31,636 bases of DNA from an uncultured Bacteroidales bacterium (lineage in GTDB: Bacteria > Bacteroidota > Bacteroidia > Bacteroidales > Muribaculaceae), in assembly GCA_900554345.1 (NCBI GenBank), contig USHH01000002.1, forward strand, positions 1 to 31,636, read 5' to 3'. Position 1 is the stretch's first letter, and each line of letters opens with the position of its first letter. The notes below the pieces were generated by a model. It did not search any database, was not told the DNA's origin, and saw only the letters and a program-made list of their open reading frames with translations. Below, one piece after another: positions 16,122 through 23,649 of this stretch. The translations under genes were made by a program, and so were the position numbers.

Positions 16122-17268
16122 CGTTGGTGTTTCTTATGCTTATGTTGGGATAGTAGAAGGTTAGTATCTCGCAGCATGAGTGGCCGAGGCGCGCCATGTT
16201 GGCGGCGCCGATCTGACACATCCCCACGCCGTGGCCCCAGCCTCTGCCGTTGAGTATGAATGCCTTCTGTGTCTCCTCGATCTCGAAGGCCGAGGAATGT
16301 AGGTGGGAGTCGGAGAAGAGGCGTCTCACCATCAGCTCCTTGCCGATGATGACGCTCCCTCTGCTGCCGTCGATGCGCAGCGTGTGTATCCTTCCGGAAG
16401 GACCGCGGCCTATCGCCTCGATATTTATGATCTCTCCGACATCGATGCCGAATTTTTCCTTGAGATGCCTCCTGACGTCATTTTTCGACACTTCCCGTCG
16501 CCAGTGCATATAGTCTGCCGTCTGCATGTCGTAGTCTTTAAGGATGGTGCGCAGGAACGCACTCCGCTCTTCATCCGGAATTGCTGAAAGGTCGCAGTAG
16601 GGGTCTTCGTGCGCCGTGAGGTAGCGGTAGTCAGTGTCTTGCCAGCAGGTCGAGAAGAGTTCGGTATGTCCGCCGCAGCATTTCGAGAACCGGGCGTCGG
16701 CCGGCATCCCTGTCTCATCGGCCAGAAACATGCCTTCCGTCTCCTTCACGATATCCTTGATTCGGGTGTCTACGTTGCCTATTCCCTCGAAACGCTGGCA
16801 GTGGTCGGAGCTGCATACGTCGAAGCCTTCGTGAGCCTCCGTATCCGTCCAGTCGATGATCCTTCCGCGCTCGACAATTCTCCCTCTGTCGGGGTCCTGG
16901 CCGTGGCAGCGCATGATCTTGCCGAGAAGCCAGCTGCGCGCCACGATGGCATGGGCCTTAAGGAATTCGGCCGGAGCCTCCGGATTCATCTCACTGCTTA
17001 TAACGGCCTCCAGATACCGCTCGACGGGTAGTGTCTCCACTAGTGTTATTGTCGAGGTGACAGGGTCGTTGAATGGCTCTATGTTGCCGTCATGAAGGGT
17101 GGAGATGGTTGCCTCCCAATGGAAGCCTCCACCTATAAGCAGGTTGTGGAGACGCATCATCGGGATGCCTTCCAGCGCTTCTTCAGTCAGTTCGGGCATC
17201 CCCGATGTGTGCAGTCCGACACGCACCCGGCGCGGCCATGCCGTTTTATCTGTAGCCGACATCGCCAT
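16108..17268 (-). CDS. SpoIID/LytB-domain protein
   Basis: This 386-residue protein has the SpoIID core VERYLEAVISSEMNPEAP followed by LKAHAIVARSW, and a C-terminal motif GRGWGHGVGMCQIGA with LTFYYP, which is diagnostic. SpoIID of Bacillus cleaves stem-free (denuded) glycan strands, and LytB stimulates amidases. The conserved Glu of SSEMNPEAP is present. No clear signal peptide is visible from either ATG (17268 or 17262), which is odd for a wall enzyme. A cytoplasmic role on imported fragments, or a missed start, should be considered. It overlaps the DUF4922 gene by 23 nt and the AmpG-like gene by 14 nt, so the three are translationally linked. Confidence 0.88.
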   Translation of the reverse strand: MAMSATDKTAWPRRVRVGLHTSGMPELTEEALEGIPMMRLHNLLIGGGFHWEATISTLHDGNIEPFNDPVTSTITLVETLPVERYLEAVISSEMNPEAPAEFLKAHAIVARSWLLGKIMRCHGQDPDRGRIVERGRIIDWTDTEAHEGFDVCSSDHCQRFEGIGNVDTRIKDIVKETEGMFLADETGMPADARFSKCCGGHTELFSTCWQDTDYRYLTAHEDPYCDLSAIPDEERSAFLRTILKDYDMQTADYMHWRREVSKNDVRRHLKEKFGIDVGEIINIEAIGRGPSGRIHTLRIDGSRGSVIIGKELMVRRLFSDSHLHSSAFEIEETQKAFILNGRGWGHGVGMCQIGAANMARLGHSCCEILTFYYPNISIRNTNDDKR

Positions 17269-18142
17269 ATATTTCCCATGCCTTGGCGGCGTCGAGCCGC
17301 TCGAAATCCTTCTCTCTCGGCGCTATGATATAGCCTCCCATGTCTACGGCTCCCGGACTGATCACGAAGCCGTCTCCCTCGAAGCCGTAGCAGCCTGGAC
17401 GGTGGGCCTTTCGCGGCACCGCGACAGCCCTCAGCAGCCCCTCGCTCCCCATCCAGAAGTAAACGTTGACGAGCCCGGGATCGGCGTTGCCTTCGGGATC
17501 GGTGCCGGTCACGCTGCATATCGCCCGTAGCGCCTTCATGCCTGTCTCGTCGGGCGTGATGATGGCACTGTAGAAGAGAAACGGCAGGTTGAGGCCGCTG
17601 TCAGTCGAGGCCGTAATCGGCTGTCTTCCCGGCTTGTGGATTCTCTCCGCAAGTGTCGTTATCGGCAGCTCGGATTTCAATATCGCCTGGAGATGCAGAT
17701 GGTCGGGAGCCGATGCCCCTGCTTTGGCTCCGTTGAAGAATACCACCATGTCGGGCATCATCTCCGCCATCGACGCCATCTCGTAGGGAGGTCTGCTCTG
17801 GTCTTTATGCTCTTTAGAGATAATGGTGAAGTGGAGAGGGAAGATGGGGTAGGGGTTCACGCAGAGCTCCCACCCTTCCGCAATCTCCATGGCCATCTGC
17901 TCCTGGGGACGGTTGCACTTGCAGAGGAAACAGGGCCGCTTGCTTATGGAGGCTGCGTCGGTGGCCGCTCCTGTCGACACCATCCTCGCGGGATTGTGGA
18001 GCACCCCTATGCGGAGGTCTCCCGCATCGAGCTGCTTCATCCTCACCTCACGCAGGGCATCGTGGTTCTTCTTGGCCAGAGGCCAGAGGAGGAGCTGGGC
18101 CTCCACCATATCGGCCATATCCGTATGTGTCAGTGTCTTCAT
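17246..18142 (-). CDS. DUF4922 protein, HIT/GalT-like nucleotidyl-transfer fold
   Basis: This 298-residue cytoplasmic protein has NPYPIFPLHFTIISKEH (96-112) and DHLHLQA (147-153), which gives an HxHxQ triad at H148, H150 and Q152, as in the HIT/GalT superfamily. There His attacks the alpha phosphate of a nucleotide sugar or dinucleotide. Plant GDP-L-galactose phosphorylase and Ap4A phosphorylase are the nearest named relatives that I can recall. CFLCKC at 71-76 could bind a metal. The enzyme is probably a nucleotide-sugar phosphorylase of unknown substrate. It starts 12 nt after the glycosyltransferase and overlaps the SpoIID gene, so it belongs to this compact envelope operon. Confidence 0.78.
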   Translation of the reverse strand: MKTLTHTDMADMVEAQLLLWPLAKKNHDALREVRMKQLDAGDLRIGVLHNPARMVSTGAATDAASISKRPCFLCKCNRPQEQMAMEIAEGWELCVNPYPIFPLHFTIISKEHKDQSRPPYEMASMAEMMPDMVVFFNGAKAGASAPDHLHLQAILKSELPITTLAERIHKPGRQPITASTDSGLNLPFLFYSAIITPDETGMKALRAICSVTGTDPEGNADPGLVNVYFWMGSEGLLRAVAVPRKAHRPGCYGFEGDGFVISPGAVDMGGYIIAPREKDFERLDAAKAWEIYGDVGYR

Positions 18143-18154
18143 CTTTACGGTAGG

Positions 18155-19501
18155 TTATACATCCGCTTGCTCTTCTGATTGCTGCTCGTTGTCATGGATG
18201 CGCGCCAGAATCTCCTGCGAGCGTATGAAATCCTTATACTCGTTGTGGGCGTTCACTTTCTCCACGGGCAGGTCGGCGTCGGAATTTCCCTCCCAGCGGC
18301 GGCAGTGGTAGAGCACGTCGTAGATGCGGCCCACCTTATAGTCGCGGCTCACGCGGAGACACATGGCGTAGTCTTCGCCGTAGCTCACGTTGGGGAAGAG
18401 GAATTCCCTCACCAGTGGGGTATAGAAAGCTCTCGGAGCGCCGAAGCCGTTGACGCGCAAGGCGTTGTTGGCTCCGTTGCGGTCGCTCCATTCCTTATGG
18501 TCGATTACTCCGGGTGGTATCGGGTTGAGGTTGAAGTCGCTGAGCATATATGAGCCCACCACCATGCCGCATTTCTCTCTGTGGAATTTCTCAACAATCC
18601 GGCTCAGGGTGTCCTTGCTGCTGTAGACGTCATCGCTGTCGAGCTGCACGGCGAAGCGGCCGCAGCGTGGGTCGAGCACTGCTTTGTTCCAGCAGCCTCC
18701 GATGCCCAGGCATTCGTCAGCGCTCGGTCGAATCACGACCAGTCTCTGGTCTGTGATGCCGTCGAGTACCTCCGAAGTGCCGTCGGTGCTTCCGTTGTCC
18801 ACCACAATCACGTTGAAGTCGAACCCTGTCTGCTGCGAGAGGGCGGAGGCCACTGCATCGCCGATGGTCCTCACGCGGTCTTTCACAGGTATCACCACGC
18901 TGGCTTCGACAGGAAAGTTGCCGTCGGCGACGTTCACTTCAGCATGGGTCTTGCAGAGCGCGTCGCATGAAGCCAGGAATCTCTTCAACACTTCCTCGTT
19001 TTCCTTCTGGCGGACGGCTTTCTCGGCCAGGAGATAGTCGTGTTGTTTCTGGCCGCTTTTCCGGTTGTCGAGCTTGTCTACGGTATAGAGGTATTCCGGG
19101 ATATATGCCACCGTATTCCAGTAGGTGAGTCTGAGGCGCAGGGCATACCATCCGCCGTCGAGATATGTCTTGATATAGTCCCCCTCGGTATTTATCACGT
19201 TTATCACGTCGGCGCAGTTGAGCAGCACTATGCTTCCGAAGTCAAAGTCGTCTCTCACGGAGCCAAGCTGACAGTCTATCACGGGGTGCGGCGACACGTT
19301 GCCCTGTTCATCGCGCTCCCTATAGTGGGAGTAGAGGAGCGACACGTCGGTGTCGCGTGCCACCTGGAGCATCCTTGTCTCGAAGTTGGAGTCAAGTTTC
19401 AGCTCGTGGTCGCCGAATATCACGAAGATATATGGTTCGAGACCGTTGTCGCAGATCTCGTCATACAGCGCTCCTGTATTTGTAAATCTTACGTATTTCA
19501 T
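18155..19501 (-). CDS. Tandem-domain GT2 glycosyltransferase
   Basis: This 448-residue protein has a complete GT-A domain in its second half, starting VEASVVIPVKDR (about 203). It contains VVDNGSTDGTSEVL, an LDSDD nucleotide-sugar/metal motif (about 283) and a terminal RRWEGN resembling the (Q/R)xxRW motif. The first about 190 residues look like the acceptor-binding half of another GT-A domain (FVIFGDHELKLD, then WYALRLRLTYWNTVAYIPEYLY), lacking its own N-terminal nucleotide part. A degenerate tandem arrangement is likely. There is no transmembrane segment. It heads the leftward run GT2-DUF4922-SpoIID-AmpG-RmuC, and the substrate is unknown. Confidence 0.82.
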   Translation of the reverse strand: MKYVRFTNTGALYDEICDNGLEPYIFVIFGDHELKLDSNFETRMLQVARDTDVSLLYSHYRERDEQGNVSPHPVIDCQLGSVRDDFDFGSIVLLNCADVINVINTEGDYIKTYLDGGWYALRLRLTYWNTVAYIPEYLYTVDKLDNRKSGQKQHDYLLAEKAVRQKENEEVLKRFLASCDALCKTHAEVNVADGNFPVEASVVIPVKDRVRTIGDAVASALSQQTGFDFNVIVVDNGSTDGTSEVLDGITDQRLVVIRPSADECLGIGGCWNKAVLDPRCGRFAVQLDSDDVYSSKDTLSRIVEKFHREKCGMVVGSYMLSDFNLNPIPPGVIDHKEWSDRNGANNALRVNGFGAPRAFYTPLVREFLFPNVSYGEDYAMCLRVSRDYKVGRIYDVLYHCRRWEGNSDADLPVEKVNAHNEYKDFIRSQEILARIHDNEQQSEEQADV

Positions 19502-19531
19502 GATTGTTTAGCTTACTATTAAGGGTCGCTC

Positions 19532-19600
19532 TTAATCGATATCGATCATTGATGTCACTGCGTCGATGAATTCCTTCGCCGGCTGCATCAATGACTTGAG
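19532..19600 (-). pseudogene. Remnant of a HEPN-domain partner gene (C-terminal tail only)
   Basis: Directly after the TGA of the nucleotidyltransferase, and in the same frame, are 22 readable codons giving LKSLMQPAKEFIDAVTSMID followed by two residues and TAA. This resembles the last helix of HEPN proteins that normally follow such MNT genes (pattern ...M...AKE.I.A...I). An ATG overlapping the stop (ATGA at 19601-19604) is where the partner would normally begin, but it opens a different frame with no resemblance. The simplest reading is a deletion that removed about 100 codons of the HEPN gene. The match is short, so confidence is moderate. Confidence 0.45.
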
Positions 19601-19918
19601 TCATAGCAGTATCGCTTCTCGATTGACGTTTACGGTGAATGGGGATTTCCTGTTCTCCCATACACTCCTTATCAATACAAGCGGGGATATGCGTACTCCA
19701 TCCTCGATTTCGATGTCATAGAGAGAACCTACTATCTCAGATCTACGGCGTACGAATTCATGCCCCTGATAGGTATCCGGCAGGATTACGAGTATGTCTA
19801 TGTCGGATGTCTGAGTAGCCGTGCCTCTTGCCTGGGAACCGAAGAGTAGTGTGCGGGCTTCCGGAAAGAAGTCACGCATCATATCGGCTATTTTCTTGAT
19901 GATTATATTCTGGCGCAT
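19601..19918 (-). CDS. MNT-type nucleotidyltransferase (antitoxin-like)
   Basis: This 105-residue protein has the minimal nucleotidyltransferase motif GSQARGTATQTSDIDILV, with G27-S28 and the metal-binding D39 and D41. Acidic residues around YDIEIED (67-73) may supply the third carboxylate. Members of this family usually pair with a HEPN RNase toxin, whose activity they block by adding AMP to it. Here the partner appears deleted except for a short tail (19532-19600), which would leave an orphan enzyme. It has its own consensus promoter at 19997-20028. The C-terminus (ENRKSPFTVNVNREAILL) is typical of full-length Bacteroidales members, so this gene itself looks intact. Confidence 0.85.
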   Translation of the reverse strand: MRQNIIIKKIADMMRDFFPEARTLLFGSQARGTATQTSDIDILVILPDTYQGHEFVRRRSEIVGSLYDIEIEDGVRISPLVLIRSVWENRKSPFTVNVNREAILL

Positions 19919-19996
19919 AAATAATTATCCTTGGTAATCCACCGGGCGCTAGTCAGAGAGGTCGTCTTGACGGAGCACCGGTTTGAAGCGTTTCCA

Positions 19997-20028
19997 CAAA
20001 GTTAACGCTTTATATCTTCATAAACAAA
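19997..20028 (-). promoter_or_regulatory. Consensus promoter for the nucleotidyltransferase gene
   Basis: On the minus strand TTTG (20025-20028) and TAACTTTG (19997-20004) are 20 bases apart, an exact match to the Bacteroidetes pattern. Transcription should start near 19990, giving a leader of about 72 bases. It lies just beyond the terminator of the preceding amidase gene. It may also drive the glycosyltransferase operon, for which no separate promoter was seen. Confidence 0.65.
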
Positions 20029-20034
20029 TAAAAC

Positions 20035-20076
20035 AGACTCGGCGCCTCATCCTTGGCTGAAATGGGCGCCGAGTCT
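20035..20076 (-). terminator. Rho-independent terminator of the amidase-like gene
   Basis: A perfect 12-bp stem (arms 20035-20046 and 20065-20076, AGACTCGGCGCC and its complement) with an 18-base loop lies 18 bases after the stop of the minus-strand gene. On that strand it is followed by GTTTTATTTGTTTATG, a T-rich tail. This is a good match to an intrinsic terminator read leftward. Confidence 0.8.
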
Positions 20077-20094
20077 ATGTGAATGTCGTGAAGA

Positions 20095-23000
20095 TTAGAA
20101 GTCGAGGGTGTCGAGCACTCGTTTCATCAGGAAGTCACGCTCAGAGGCGTTCTGTATCGACTCGAAGGGAATCGCCGACACCACCGCGCCACCTTTACCG
20201 TGGCGGGTGAGCATCGCTGCCGTCGCACCGCTGTCGGGATACGTCATCAGTATCTCGGCTTTGCGGCCGTCGGAGACTGTCAGTATGTCGGGGTTTTCAA
20301 CGATATAGTGGTCCTCGTTGAGTGTCGTGCTGTAGTGTATCGCCGAGCCGCGTCCGGAGGAGAGGCTTCCCGCGAGGTCAATGCGTCCCAGATAGTTTCG
20401 CTCAGAGCCGCCGGGCGCTATTCCGAGCACCTTCCCCGCGAATTCGGCCGAGCCGGCCGGTGCTCGGAAGTCATAGGGGTCGGAGGCTACGTATTCACCG
20501 CTCACGAAGAGGCGACCACCCTTGTCGATGAAGTGGGTCAACTCCTTCTGGAGCTTTTCCGGGAAGGCGATATACCGGCATCCCATGTAACCCGCTCCTG
20601 TCACGGTCGCCTTCTGCTTGCCGAGGATCAGGTCCACCGTCTTGTAATCGGAAAGCCTGACCTCGCCGTTCTCTACTGCTCCGAGGCTCGTTGATATGAA
20701 GCCTCTCCCCGAGGCGGCTATCGATGCGCCGTGCACTGCCGGATAGTCGAAGGTGTTGCCTGCTATGACTGTCGACGCGTATTCATCGCTGCTGCGCCCG
20801 AAACGCTCGCCGGCACTGCGGTTGTATTCAGTCTGATAGCCGGTGAACGAGATATCGTGGATGTAGGGCACGCCGAAATCGGTCTCGGCATTGAATCCCG
20901 CCATTCCGTCGGCGCTGAAGCTCGACGGGGCGCTGATGCGTGTGAAGCCGTTTATGATGAGCACCGGATCCTTGCCGTCGGGAGCCTCGCGGAATGAGAG
21001 CACCTCCGAGGGGAACGACATCCCGCCCTTGTTGGCGGCGATCACCTTAAACGAGTGAATGTCGTTGTCATTGCATTTCAAGGTGAAATGTGTGGCGCCT
21101 GTCTCGCCGATCCTGTGGAATCCGAGCTCTCCCTCGCTGCGTTCGTAGATGATGTATTTCTCGGCTTTGGCAGTCTGCTCCAGAGGGTCGTCGGTCGGGC
21201 GCCACGACAGCTTGTAATGTCCTTTCTTCTGGCGCTCGATGGAGAAGTCCTTCACCGGCAGCGGCTGTATCACTACCTCGCGGCTCTTGCGCTCGGCCAC
21301 GAAGCGGGCTATGGCCTTGTAGACGGCGCGCCCCACGAGAAATTTGAACGAGGGATCGAGTCCGTAACGCATGTCGCCGAAGTTCTGATGGCTCATCAGC
21401 TCGATAAGGGAAGTGGGCACTTCCGGCACACGGGCCTCGACATACGACTTGTCCCACATCGAGCGGCGTGTCCAGTCGGGCTCATAGGTCTGGCGGATGT
21501 CGGTGGTGATCTGGCGCATCAGCATGTCGGTGAGCATTCGCGAGTTGATGCGCGGGGTGCCGTCTACATAGGAGTCGCCCCCATTGGTGTAATAGATGCC
21601 GAGTGTGCCCACTATGGAGTCGTCGATTTTCTTTCCGGCATCGGAATGAAGGGCCATGGTGACATCTACCGGTATCTTGAGGCCGTCTCGGCCGGGAAGC
21701 ACTCGTGAGCCACCGGCGAGATAGTTCACCCAGTGTCCCCTTGAGGTGTAGTCGTCTTTGTAGTCGTCGGTTCCCTCGTAGGGTGAGTAGACATAGTCGG
21801 GCATTCCGGCCCATTGGAGCCAGTAGCGTGCTCCTTCCAGATAACGGGGCATTCCGGATATCTTGAACGTGGGCGCCGGGCGGCAGGACGATGCCTGGAG
21901 GGGGTCGGCCTGCTGAGGCTCGCCGTCGCTCTCGTCGTTGGCGTTCTCGTTCTGTTCTCCCTGGGTTTCCTCATCTTCCTCATCCTCTTCCTCTGAAGTG
22001 TCCTCGGGTGTTTCCGTGGAATCGAGGGGAGTGGATGGATCCACAAAGACATCGCTTCTGTGGGGGCTTCTCGCTATGTTGCCCATGCCGCCGCCGATTT
22101 TCACGGCGTCGGCTGTCAGTATCTTGCCGGCCCCTTTCTGCGATAGGTTGGAGAGTGTCACCACCGGCTCTGTGTCGCTGTAGCCGGCTTCCAGCGGGAA
22201 TGTGCCGAGATATATCCATGTGCCTCCACCCATCGTCTGGTTTACGCGATACTGCTTCGACCCTCCCGAGTAGTTCACGGTGTAGAGGGCGTCTTCCGTC
22301 GAGTTCGGAAGCGATTTGTAGCTGACATATACCGCGTATTCGCCGTCTTCCGGTATGTCGGCATACCATGCGGCAAGCGACGGCTTGCCCGAGCTCACGG
22401 TCGTGGTCTGCCGGTAGGTGCCGTTCTCAAAGGGGTTCTCGGTGTCGCGGAAGTCGGGCAGGTCGTAGATGAATCCCTCGCCTTCGCCTGTGGCCCACGC
22501 CCTGGAGCCGGTCTGCTCGCGGTAGGTGGTCTGAGAGTAGACGGCTCCGTCGGGATTGATGTCGTTGTCTACTATCACCTCGTTGCGGTTGATGTCACGC
22601 TCGCGCGGCAGCATCACATAGGCGCCGGCGTTCTCGAGCATCGGGGCTATATAGGGGAGCACGTACCCCATGGTGTAGGTATCCTCGCATACCTGGAAGA
22701 GAAGCGGACGCTGCCACATCCATCCTCCGGCCGAGGGACGGTAGTAGCGTCCGTGGCTCGGCCATAGCGCCACTATGTCTCCCTCCATCCCGTTCACGGG
22801 ATGCACGTCGGGATTTTCCTCCACCACGAAAGGGATGTTCTTTCGGTATTGCTCCGGCAGCTTGTCGACCTCCGTGATGTAGTAGGAGAGCGATTTGTCT
22901 CTTACGTTGAGAGTCACGGTGTAGTCGGAGAGGGAGTCGGGGAGGGCGTCGACGGCGCTCTTCCTGAGGTTCATGATCAGGTCTCTCGTCACCGGGAGAT

Positions 23001-23445
23001 AAGTGAAGTTCTCGTTGAGGTTCAGTCTCGCTATCCTGCTTTGCCTGTCGGGCATCACGCTGTTGACGCGCAGGCCGCCGGGATTCACGTTGTCGGGCAC
23101 AGCCGCAGTCACGGCGTCGTTGATGAGCAGCGTAAGCGAGTCGCTGAGTATCTTCTCCTCCGGAGGAGTGTATTGCTTGTGCTGTATGGTGTTGTTTCTC
23201 TTCGCCCTCGACTTGCGGCTCTTGCCTGAACGCTTCTTTTTAGATGTCTTCTTTTTAGATGTCTTCTTTTTCGACGATGTCGATTTCTTCTTCTTCTTCT
23301 TCGATGAAGAGGTCTTCTTCGACTTCTTCTTTGATGTCTGTGTAGTCTTGGCTTTCGACTTTCTCGGCGCCGTTTCGGAAGCAGTGCCGAATGCGCAGGC
23401 CATCAGCAGCGTGCAGATGATGGCATAGATGGTTTTTCTTATCAT
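20095..23445 (-). CDS. N-acetylmuramoyl-L-alanine amidase-like protein with golvesin-type insert and Fn3
   Basis: This is a large exported protein of 1116 residues from the ATG at 23445 (MIRKTIYAIICTLLMACAFG). The signal segment could also be a lipobox with Cys17. A Lys/Ser-rich region (about 28-85) follows. An Amidase_3-like domain is split: WPSHGRYY (His231) lies in the first part, while ALHSDAG (His600) and SLIELMSHQNF (Glu682) lie in the second. These are the expected zinc ligands and catalytic Glu. Between them are a golvesin C-terminal-like domain (about 353-455) and a very acidic linker (480-515). A fibronectin III-like domain follows (about 730-830), then an uncharacterised beta-rich part. 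Such proteins are often misnamed xanthan lyase. Peptidoglycan cleavage is likely but not proven. A frame open to 23535 only adds a non-conserved tail. Confidence 0.82.
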   Translation of the reverse strand: MIRKTIYAIICTLLMACAFGTASETAPRKSKAKTTQTSKKKSKKTSSSKKKKKKSTSSKKKTSKKKTSKKKRSGKSRKSRAKRNNTIQHKQYTPPEEKILSDSLTLLINDAVTAAVPDNVNPGGLRVNSVMPDRQSRIARLNLNENFTYLPVTRDLIMNLRKSAVDALPDSLSDYTVTLNVRDKSLSYYITEVDKLPEQYRKNIPFVVEENPDVHPVNGMEGDIVALWPSHGRYYRPSAGGWMWQRPLLFQVCEDTYTMGYVLPYIAPMLENAGAYVMLPRERDINRNEVIVDNDINPDGAVYSQTTYREQTGSRAWATGEGEGFIYDLPDFRDTENPFENGTYRQTTTVSSGKPSLAAWYADIPEDGEYAVYVSYKSLPNSTEDALYTVNYSGGSKQYRVNQTMGGGTWIYLGTFPLEAGYSDTEPVVTLSNLSQKGAGKILTADAVKIGGGMGNIARSPHRSDVFVDPSTPLDSTETPEDTSEEEDEEDEETQGEQNENANDESDGEPQQADPLQASSCRPAPTFKISGMPRYLEGARYWLQWAGMPDYVYSPYEGTDDYKDDYTSRGHWVNYLAGGSRVLPGRDGLKIPVDVTMALHSDAGKKIDDSIVGTLGIYYTNGGDSYVDGTPRINSRMLTDMLMRQITTDIRQTYEPDWTRRSMWDKSYVEARVPEVPTSLIELMSHQNFGDMRYGLDPSFKFLVGRAVYKAIARFVAERKSREVVIQPLPVKDFSIERQKKGHYKLSWRPTDDPLEQTAKAEKYIIYERSEGELGFHRIGETGATHFTLKCNDNDIHSFKVIAANKGGMSFPSEVLSFREAPDGKDPVLIINGFTRISAPSSFSADGMAGFNAETDFGVPYIHDISFTGYQTEYNRSAGERFGRSSDEYASTVIAGNTFDYPAVHGASIAASGRGFISTSLGAVENGEVRLSDYKTVDLILGKQKATVTGAGYMGCRYIAFPEKLQKELTHFIDKGGRLFVSGEYVASDPYDFRAPAGSAEFAGKVLGIAPGGSERNYLGRIDLAGSLSSGRGSAIHYSTTLNEDHYIVENPDILTVSDGRKAEILMTYPDSGATAAMLTRHGKGGAVVSAIPFESIQNASERDFLMKRVLDTLDF
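23242..23271. repeat. Tandem 15-bp repeat coding the Lys/Ser/Thr tract
   Basis: AGATGTCTTCTTTTT occurs twice in perfect tandem (23242-23256 and 23257-23271), within a longer TTC-rich stretch at about 23230-23330. On the minus strand each unit encodes five residues of the KKTSK type. Because 15 is divisible by three, copy-number changes would lengthen or shorten the basic tract without breaking the frame. Confidence 0.8.
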
Positions 23446-23521
23446 TTTCCGGTTTGTATGCAGAATTAAATGAGACCCCTGTAATATGGACGCCGGGTGT
23501 CGCCCGGCCGTAATTCTGCAA

Positions 23522-23553
23522 CAAAAATAGTGCAAAAAAATGAAATTTGCAAC
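23522..23553 (-). promoter_or_regulatory. Promoter for the amidase-like gene
   Basis: On the minus strand GTTG (23550-23553, three of four bases) and TATTTTTG (23522-23529, full match to TAnnTTTG) are 20 bases apart. Transcription would begin near 23515, with a leader of about 70 bases to the ATG at 23445, which supports that start choice. Its upstream element overlaps that of the fumarase promoter on the other strand. Confidence 0.6.
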
Positions 23554-23577
23554 TCTTGTATTTATTTCTTAATTTTG
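23546..23577 (+). promoter_or_regulatory. Promoter for fumarase
   Basis: TTTG (23546-23549) and TAATTTTG (23570-23577) are separated by 20 bases, an exact consensus match. Transcription should start near 23584, which leaves a leader of about 66 bases. The leader contains a GC-rich stretch (gggcgacggccgcggctgtc) that could fold. Confidence 0.7.
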
Positions 23578-23649
23578 TAGACTGAAAGGGCGACGGCCGC
23601 GGCTGTCGCCGGTTTACCCCGTCAAATGTAATCTAACACATCTAATATT

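Noticed and set aside
19461..19661. 66-codon minus-strand frame overlapping the end of the nucleotidyltransferase and the start of the glycosyltransferase
   Set aside because: It overlaps both genes in another frame and shows no HEPN features; the HEPN-like tail is in the neighbouring frame at 19532-19600.
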